DNA of 18,659 nt. Origin: an uncultured Oscillospiraceae bacterium (GTDB lineage: Bacteria > Bacillota > Clostridia > Oscillospirales > Oscillospiraceae). A program made the translations under genes and the position numbers. The stretch is taken from the NCBI GenBank assembly GCA_934511165.1, contig CAKSWA010000040.1, positions 1 to 18,659 of the forward strand, written 5' to 3'. Below, one piece after another: positions 14,699-18,659 of the stretch; within the stretch, counting starts at the first letter, position 1, and each line of letters begins with the position of its first letter. The notes under the pieces were generated by a model. It ran no database searches. It saw only the letters and a program-made list of their open reading frames with translations, and was not told where the DNA came from.

Positions 14699-14700
14699 CG

Positions 14701-15660
14701 TCAGCCCGGATTTCCAAAAATAATCTGCCGCGCGTCGCCCCAGCCGACGCCGAAGTCGGCATACGCGGTGTAAAGATCCTTCAGCGGGTTATCCTGCGGC
14801 GACTGCATCACCGTCGGGCGCGTGTTGTAAACAATGTTCACGAGCTCCTTCATCAGTCGGCGGTCGCACACCGCCCACTGCTTGCTCGTAAAGCCGTCCG
14901 CACCGCCGCCCATGACGATGTAGCGCATGCCGTAGACGGGGTTGGCGGCGTTGTAGGCGCTCTCGGGATCGGCAGTCGGCATCAGGCGGGCGTTCTCGCC
15001 GAACATCTTCTTCGCCTTCTCCTCCAGTTCGGGTGCGATCAGGACGGTGTCAAAATCGCACAGGAACGGCATACCGTCGGGCGTAAGGAAGCGGTTGGCG
15101 CGCGCCTGTGCCGCCGTGATGGCGGAAACGGAAAAGGCGTCCGTGGAGATGTTGGAGTAGGTACCGGCGTCGGTGTCGGCAACGAACGTTCTCCCCGAGG
15201 AGCCGCGGGAGGCAACCGGGTGCGCAGCGTTGGCCCAGCTCACGCCGTCGCCGCCGTTGTGCTTGCCGTCGGTGTTCCAGGCGTTGGCAAACATACGCAG
15301 CACATGCAGATACACCGTGAGCGCCATGCTGTCGCCGAGCTTCGTGCCGACCTTTTTCGTCTCGCCCATCTTGTCCACCTTGGCCTCCTTGTAGCCGACG
15401 GGGATGGAGAGCGTGTACTCGACCGGCGTGATCACCGTCTTGAAGCCGCGCTTCAGGCTGCCCTCGTTGAGATTCTCGCCGTCGTAGCGGGGAGCCTCGC
15501 CGTAGCCGCCGGAGCCGGTCAGCTCGTAGTCGATGCTCTTGGCGTTCACCTCGCCGACAACGGGCGAGAGCTTGTTGAGGCGGTCGGCGTAAGCAAAGTC
15601 GAACGCCTTGCCGACGAACGCGTAGTTATCGCTCGTCCAGTTTTTAAAGTTGCTGCTCAT
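14701..15660 (-). CDS. Phage major capsid protein
   Basis: 319-residue shell protein with the HK97 fold of the Mu gpT-like group. Supporting segments are the N-terminal YADRLNKLSPVVGEV and KTVITPVEYTLSIPVGYKEA, the P-domain region ITAAQARANRFLTPDGMPF, and a classic DTVLIAPELEEKAKKMFGEN. The ending reads KQWAVCDRRLMKELVN, then YADFGVGWGDARQIIFGNPG, the A-domain and C-terminus of these capsids. GGAG lies 11 bases before ATG 15660, slightly long spacing. It is preceded by decoration-like and scaffold-like genes, the normal head module order. The stop codon at 14701 directly abuts repeat copy 2, so the element inserted at the gene's very end without changing the protein appreciably. Confidence 0.85.
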   Translation of the reverse strand: MSSNFKNWTSDNYAFVGKAFDFAYADRLNKLSPVVGEVNAKSIDYELTGSGGYGEAPRYDGENLNEGSLKRGFKTVITPVEYTLSIPVGYKEAKVDKMGETKKVGTKLGDSMALTVYLHVLRMFANAWNTDGKHNGGDGVSWANAAHPVASRGSSGRTFVADTDAGTYSNISTDAFSVSAITAAQARANRFLTPDGMPFLCDFDTVLIAPELEEKAKKMFGENARLMPTADPESAYNAANPVYGMRYIVMGGGADGFTSKQWAVCDRRLMKELVNIVYNTRPTVMQSPQDNPLKDLYTAYADFGVGWGDARQIIFGNPG

Positions 15661-15694
15661 AATTCATGGTTCTCCTTTTCTGATTTGTTGGTTT

Positions 15695-16363
15695 TTAAGA
15701 TTTCGCGGCGAGCGTGTGCGCCGCAGCAATGCAGCGGATCGTGTGGCGCTCGTAGTCGTGGCCGATGCAGCGCACCGCCGTAGCGCCGGCCGCGCTCACA
15801 ACGAGCGCGGTTGCCTTGGCGTTCAGCGCGCATACGGCGCTGCCGAGCGCGGGGTAGAGCTCATACTCGTCCCCGGCGGCGGCCGTGCCGCCGGTCTCCA
15901 CGGTGAGCACCGTACCGCTCTTGGTGTAGTCCGTCACGGCGCGGCGTACTCCGGGCACATCGGTGTTCGTGCTGCCCGCGGCCTTGCTTTTGAGCACGAG
16001 CACCGCGGCGTTGTAGGTGTCGTCCGCGGCCGTTGCGTCAATGCCGCCCGTGGCGGGCACGATCGTCGTGGCGCTGCCGGAAGCGGCCTTGAGCGTCGGC
16101 ACCGGGCATTCGAAGATCAGCCCCGGATTATCGCAGACGAGGATCTCGTCGCCGTTCGCGCGCGGATTGAGCATGTCCGCTGTACCGGGGTGATTCTCCC
16201 CGGCAATGCCGAGGATCGCGCCGGTCTGCGCGGCGATGGCCGGGACAACTTTACCGGCGCTCAGCTGCACTACCTGTCCGGCGGCGATCGCGGTGGTGCT
16301 TGCTACCGGGTAGCTTCGCTCGTGGACGACCTCCTCGCCGCCCGCATTCTGGATGGGTCTCAT
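15695..16363 (-). CDS. Putative capsid decoration / head stabilisation protein
   Basis: 222 residues, Ala/Gly/Thr/Val-rich beta protein. Distinct segments are AAGQVVQLSAGKVVPAI, GILGIAGENHPGTADMLNP-like (residues about 49-67) and DEILVCDNPGLIFECPVPTL. Such proteins sit just before the major capsid gene in many Firmicutes phages and are thought to decorate or stabilise the head; that role is inferred from position and composition. AAAGGAG lies about 9 bases before ATG 16363. It follows the scaffold-like gene by 21 bases. Confidence 0.65.
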   Translation of the reverse strand: MRPIQNAGGEEVVHERSYPVASTTAIAAGQVVQLSAGKVVPAIAAQTGAILGIAGENHPGTADMLNPRANGDEILVCDNPGLIFECPVPTLKAASGSATTIVPATGGIDATAADDTYNAAVLVLKSKAAGSTNTDVPGVRRAVTDYTKSGTVLTVETGGTAAAGDEYELYPALGSAVCALNAKATALVVSAAGATAVRCIGHDYERHTIRCIAAAHTLAAKS

Positions 16364-16384
16364 GTTTTGTGTCTCCTTTCACAT

Positions 16385-16945
16385 TCACTTGTTTCGGCTC
16401 AGATACTCGCGAGCCGACATTTTCATCTGCGGAAACGCGCGGTTCCAGGCATCCAGCTCCGACTGCTGCCGGGCGTTGAGCGCCTCATAGGAACCGCTGC
16501 CGCCGCTGCCGGTAGACCGTGCCGCCCGGCTTGCCCCCCTTGCCTGCGCGGCCCGCAGCGCGCCGCCGGCAACCTCCAGATAATCTGCATACAGCTCGCT
16601 GAGCGGTTCTCTGCCGTAGCGGCTGCCGCAGAAGCGGCGGAAGCTCTCCGAGGCATCCAGCCCCGCGAGATCCGCCTCCGGGAACCGGCGGGCAAACTCG
16701 CGTGCGTCGTCGGCAATGAAGCGCATCTGTGCCTCCTCCTGCGAGTGCCGTTCGCTCTCGCGTCCGGCCAGCTCGCGCATCGCCCGTTCATACCCGGCGC
16801 GCTCGCCCCCCAGTCTCGCCGCCTGGAAACGGCGATTGTCCTCGTGACTCTGCGGCGCGGAAGCGCTCTCGCGCTGCTCCGCCGAGCCGTCCTCCTCGGG
16901 AGTTACGACCTCCCCGACCTCTTCCGGTCTTTCGTTTTCGTCCAT
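16385..16945 (-). CDS. Phage scaffolding-like protein
   Basis: 186 residues, highly charged and helical. The acidic N-terminus (MDENERPEEVGEVVTPEEDG) is followed by a coiled-coil segment (NRRFQAARLGGERAGYERAM) and a central part resembling the FARRFPEADL type of scaffold helices. A Gly/Ser linker (about 140-150) leads to a C-terminal helical pair that would bind capsid subunits (SELDAWNRAFPQMKMSAREY). Internal scaffolds guide procapsid assembly and are expelled or cut. It is the first gene of the operon, with AAAGGAG 6 bases before ATG 16945 and a promoter about 65 bases further upstream. Confidence 0.72.
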   Translation of the reverse strand: MDENERPEEVGEVVTPEEDGSAEQRESASAPQSHEDNRRFQAARLGGERAGYERAMRELAGRESERHSQEEAQMRFIADDAREFARRFPEADLAGLDASESFRRFCGSRYGREPLSELYADYLEVAGGALRAAQARGASRAARSTGSGGSGSYEALNARQQSELDAWNRAFPQMKMSAREYLSRNK

Positions 16946-17008
16946 CTCGGACTCCTTTCCGCCGGTATTCGCCCCGGCTCGCGTATTCCCTTACGGTGGT
17001 TATATCGT

Positions 17009-17037
17009 AACATAAAAACACGATTTGTGATCATCAA
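17009..17037 (-). promoter_or_regulatory. Putative promoter of the phage virion operon
   Basis: On the minus strand, TTGATG (17032-17037), a 17-base spacer and TATGTT (17009-17014). It is the only good promoter upstream of the scaffold-like gene and could drive all genes down to 5687. The -35 region lies inside a long inverted repeat, which suggests control by a phage or host regulator. Confidence 0.5.
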
Positions 17038-17065
17038 CTTTTCCGTCGATTTTCACGAATCGTGT
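17018..17065. promoter_or_regulatory. Inverted repeat over the phage promoter
   Basis: ACACGATTTGTG (17018-17029) and CACGAATCGTGT (17054-17065) are inverted copies with one mismatch, 24 bases apart. One arm lies in the -10/-35 spacer and the other upstream of the -35 box, as expected for looping or cooperative binding of a repressor or activator dimer. Confidence 0.5.
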
Positions 17066-17158
17066 ATCCATTGAGTATTCAGAATGTTTCTCCGGTGTAA
17101 GCATCACATTTGACAGTTCACGCCTCTAATATGCGCACGTTCCGTGATAATGACGAAC

Positions 17159-17191
17159 GCAAAAACGCCGCCGGGGTATCCCCCGGCGGCG
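17159..17191 (-). terminator. Terminator of the immunity gene
   Basis: An 11-bp stem CGCCGCCGGGG/CCCCGGCGGCG with loop TATC is followed on the minus strand by TTTTTGCG. It lies 19 bases after the stop codon of the gene at 17210 and separates the toxin/immunity array from the phage promoter. Confidence 0.85.
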
Positions 17192-17209
17192 CAGTGCGGT
17201 GATTTGGTT

Positions 17210-17722
17210 TTACAGATTGTTTGCCCGTATTTCGTCAAACCACATACGGCAGCGGATTTCGGTCTCGCAATCACTCAAGGGCTTCAGGCGCTCATAGCCG
17301 TACTGCGCTCGCACTTGGCGGGTTTTCGCGTCATATACGATCTTGATTACGGTCGGTACCGCTCTTTTATAATGCAAGCACAGTTCACGGACAGCATAGG
17401 AATAGCAAAGGATTGTTAAACCTATATCTGTTTTTTCTTCTCTAGAAAGTGAAGACGCTTCCTTTCCCTCGCGTATAGCCTTATCCCATTCGTAATCCGG
17501 ATAGAATTTTCCATCAATGCGGAAAGCGGGTCTTGCCATCATCGCTCCACCCTCGAGGTCGGAATAGATATAAATTTTTTCCGCACGGTTTTCCGCAAGG
17601 GCAATGCTCTGGCGGATCATTTCACTCTGGTAAGAAGAAAACAGCTCCTCAAATGGGCGCCCCTCTGCCGCAGCTTTTTTATTACGGGCTTTCAATTTTT
17701 TTTCCAGCTCTCCAATATTCAT
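17210..17722 (-). CDS. Putative immunity protein (DUF600/YezG-like)
   Basis: 170 residues. The N-terminal helix (MNIGELEKKLKARNKKAAAE) is followed by an alpha/beta domain with KIYIYSDLEGGAMMARPAFR, a DYEWDKAI helix, and a strand pair IKIVYDAKTRQVRAQYGYERL. This order resembles YezG/DUF600 immunity proteins of LXG and related nuclease toxins; the match is by eye and moderate. The start is ATG 17722, because GGAGG lies 9 bases upstream and the codon overlaps the toxin stop (ATGA), a typical toxin-immunity coupling. The in-frame start at 17740 is inside the toxin. The gene ends in a strong terminator. It probably neutralises the nuclease encoded just before it. Confidence 0.7.
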   Translation of the reverse strand: MNIGELEKKLKARNKKAAAEGRPFEELFSSYQSEMIRQSIALAENRAEKIYIYSDLEGGAMMARPAFRIDGKFYPDYEWDKAIREGKEASSLSREEKTDIGLTILCYSYAVRELCLHYKRAVPTVIKIVYDAKTRQVRAQYGYERLKPLSDCETEIRCRMWFDEIRANNL

Positions 17723-18083
17723 AATCCTAGTCCTCCCCAAATATCATTCGTGATACGCTGGCTGCACTCTTCTCCATCAATAAAATATTTTATGTAAAAT
17801 ACACTCGGTCGCAAATCGTCTCCCGCGTACTCGACACGGACATCTACCTCCACCGCTTTTCCGGCCTGTATAGCCCTGTACCATTCGTTCTCCAATTTCT
17901 TATAGGAACTCAGGTTAACCAGCCAATACTGTGACACAAGGTTGTCCAATTTCCCGGAGCCGCCGAAACGGTCGCCCGCCAGATGTCCTGCATGGTCGTC
18001 CAGTTGTTTCCCCGGCGTGTTATGCACATACGGCAGACGCCCGGTAATGGTTCGTCCTTTTTCTCATAATCATACTGTACCAT
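17719..18083 (-). pseudogene. Orphan C-terminal tip of a DNA/RNA non-specific endonuclease toxin
   Basis: The 3' portion encodes the core of the Endonuclea_NS_2 type nuclease used as C-terminal toxin domain in LXG and other polymorphic toxins: DDHAGHLAGDRFGGSGKLDN (His-containing active-site motif), then NLSSYKKLENEWYRAIQAGK and a YIKYFIDGEE strand. The upstream part is in another frame: MVQYDYEKK at 18083 joins to GRTITGRLPYVHNTPGK only if one A is added in the run at 18058-18062. There is no ribosome binding site, no promoter and no N-terminal secretion or LXG domain; a terminator of the preceding gene lies only about 40 bases upstream. The piece therefore looks like a displaced toxin tip kept as a recombination cassette, or a dead remnant. 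The immunity gene overlaps its stop. Confidence 0.75.
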
Positions 18084-18119
18084 GCTTTGCTGAAAAAAAC
18101 ACGGACTTTTCCAGTACGC

Positions 18120-18149
18120 AAAACGCCGCCGGGAGGCTCCCCGGCGGCG
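18120..18149 (-). terminator. Terminator of the 18156 gene
   Basis: A 10-bp stem CGCCGCCGGG/CCCGGCGGCG is followed by TTTTGCG on the minus strand, directly after the stop codon at 18156. Stem and flanks are nearly identical to the terminator at 17159-17191. Confidence 0.8.
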
Positions 18150-18155
18150 CATGCA

Positions 18156-18656
18156 TTATTCAATTAATCCGTCTCTTCGTGCCTTTTCAAACGCTTCGTG
18201 TACTTCGGCGAAAAAGACCTTTATTTTTCGTGACATCTCCTCCGGCTTGTCCAGCAGGAAATACGCATCAATTCCGGTATGGATCACCGTATTCATATCC
18301 GGGTTTTCCTTTTGGCCGGAATGAAACACCAAAAGATTTGCAATCTTTACAGACATCCGTACCGAATAATGCAACTTCTGATAGGCGATAGCCGTAATCG
18401 TTCCGTTGAACCAGCCCAGGCTTGCAAAATCGTTCTCATATGCAAGTGCGCATAGCTCCCCGAAAATCAGTCCGGCCATGGTTGCGCGGTCTATATCGTC
18501 ATATTCCTCTACCGGTTTCCCGTAGGCCTCAATCGTCTTGTCTGCTATAGTAAAAGCCTTCGGCGAGAGCTCGTTCATTTTCGCCTCCACTTCCGGCGGG
18601 AGCTGCTGTTCTGCTTCTTTCTGCCGATCCGGCGGCACTCTCTTTTCCTTATCCAT
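18156..18656 (-). CDS. Candidate immunity protein, unknown family
   Basis: At least 166 residues, mostly alpha-helical, with an acidic/charged N-terminus (MDKEKRVPPDRQKEAEQQLP) and several ordered helices (ADKTIEAYGKPVEEY, ATMAGLIFGELCALAYEN). A C-terminal block contains NLLVFHSGQ, HTGIDAYFLLDKPEEM and a final Lys/Glu helix. No catalytic motif, signal peptide or membrane helix is seen. I do not recognise a named family with confidence. Its neighbours (a toxin tip with overlapping putative immunity gene, and a near-identical terminator) suggest it is the immunity gene of another toxin cassette to the right. ATG 18656 is three bases from the window edge, so the binding site is not visible and the true start may lie outside. 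Confidence 0.65.
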   Translation of the reverse strand: MDKEKRVPPDRQKEAEQQLPPEVEAKMNELSPKAFTIADKTIEAYGKPVEEYDDIDRATMAGLIFGELCALAYENDFASLGWFNGTITAIAYQKLHYSVRMSVKIANLLVFHSGQKENPDMNTVIHTGIDAYFLLDKPEEMSRKIKVFFAEVHEAFEKARRDGLIE

Positions 18657-18659
18657 TTC

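Noticed and set aside
14186..14762. Short minus-strand frames in the repeat block (81 and 89 codons)
   Set aside because: They are Cys/Pro-rich translations of palindromic repeats without a ribosome binding site. Such frames are commonly called as spurious hypothetical proteins.
14284..15783. A 499-codon + strand frame covering the repeat block and the capsid gene in antisense
   Set aside because: It joins hairpin repeats to the antisense of the capsid gene, and there is no start signal or recognisable domain.
17159..18149. The two GC-rich hairpins as CRISPR repeats
   Set aside because: There are only two copies nearly 1 kb apart, each directly after a stop codon and followed by a T run, so they are terminators.

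Overview
The window looks like chromosomal DNA of a GC-rich Firmicute of the class Clostridia, probably a gut Oscillospiraceae-like organism. I base this on the TypA and LacI/MATE sequences, the strong AGGAGG-type ribosome binding sites, sigma-A promoters with 17-bp spacers, and short hairpin repeats of the sort seen between genes in that group. The assignment is inference; no 16S or other marker is present.

Positions 1-5400 are host DNA. A truncated and frameshifted EamA-type transporter (minus) is divergent from a frameshifted LacI-family regulator (plus), which is followed by a MATE efflux transporter (plus). The lacI and MATE promoters carry the same palindromic operator at the same distance from the -35 box, so the regulator probably controls itself and the transporter. 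A bidirectional terminator separates MATE from typA (minus), which has its own extended -10 promoter.

Positions 5400-17065 hold a minus-strand phage virion and lysis operon, read from right to left. It starts at a promoter overlapping an inverted repeat (17009-17065) and ends at a hairpin terminator (5501-5547). Gene order is scaffold-like, capsid decoration-like, major capsid, a roughly 500-bp non-coding repeat insertion, holin, XhlA-like, a small beta protein, head-tail adaptor, tail hub, two fibre-type proteins, GH25 lysozyme, portal, a 34-residue zinc-ribbon protein, and a 327-residue coiled-coil protein. The portal and hub suggest a podovirus-like particle, but the portal sits unusually at the distal end. 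No terminase, integrase, repressor or replication gene is in the window. Short palindromic repeats are embedded in frame in the portal tail and in the linker of the lysozyme. A different structured repeat occurs twice (5406 and 14607), with compensatory base changes in both stems.

Positions 17159-18659 are an orphan toxin/immunity array on the minus strand: a candidate immunity gene, a terminator, a promoterless and frameshifted C-terminal tip of a DNA/RNA non-specific endonuclease toxin, its overlapping putative immunity gene, and a second near-identical terminator.
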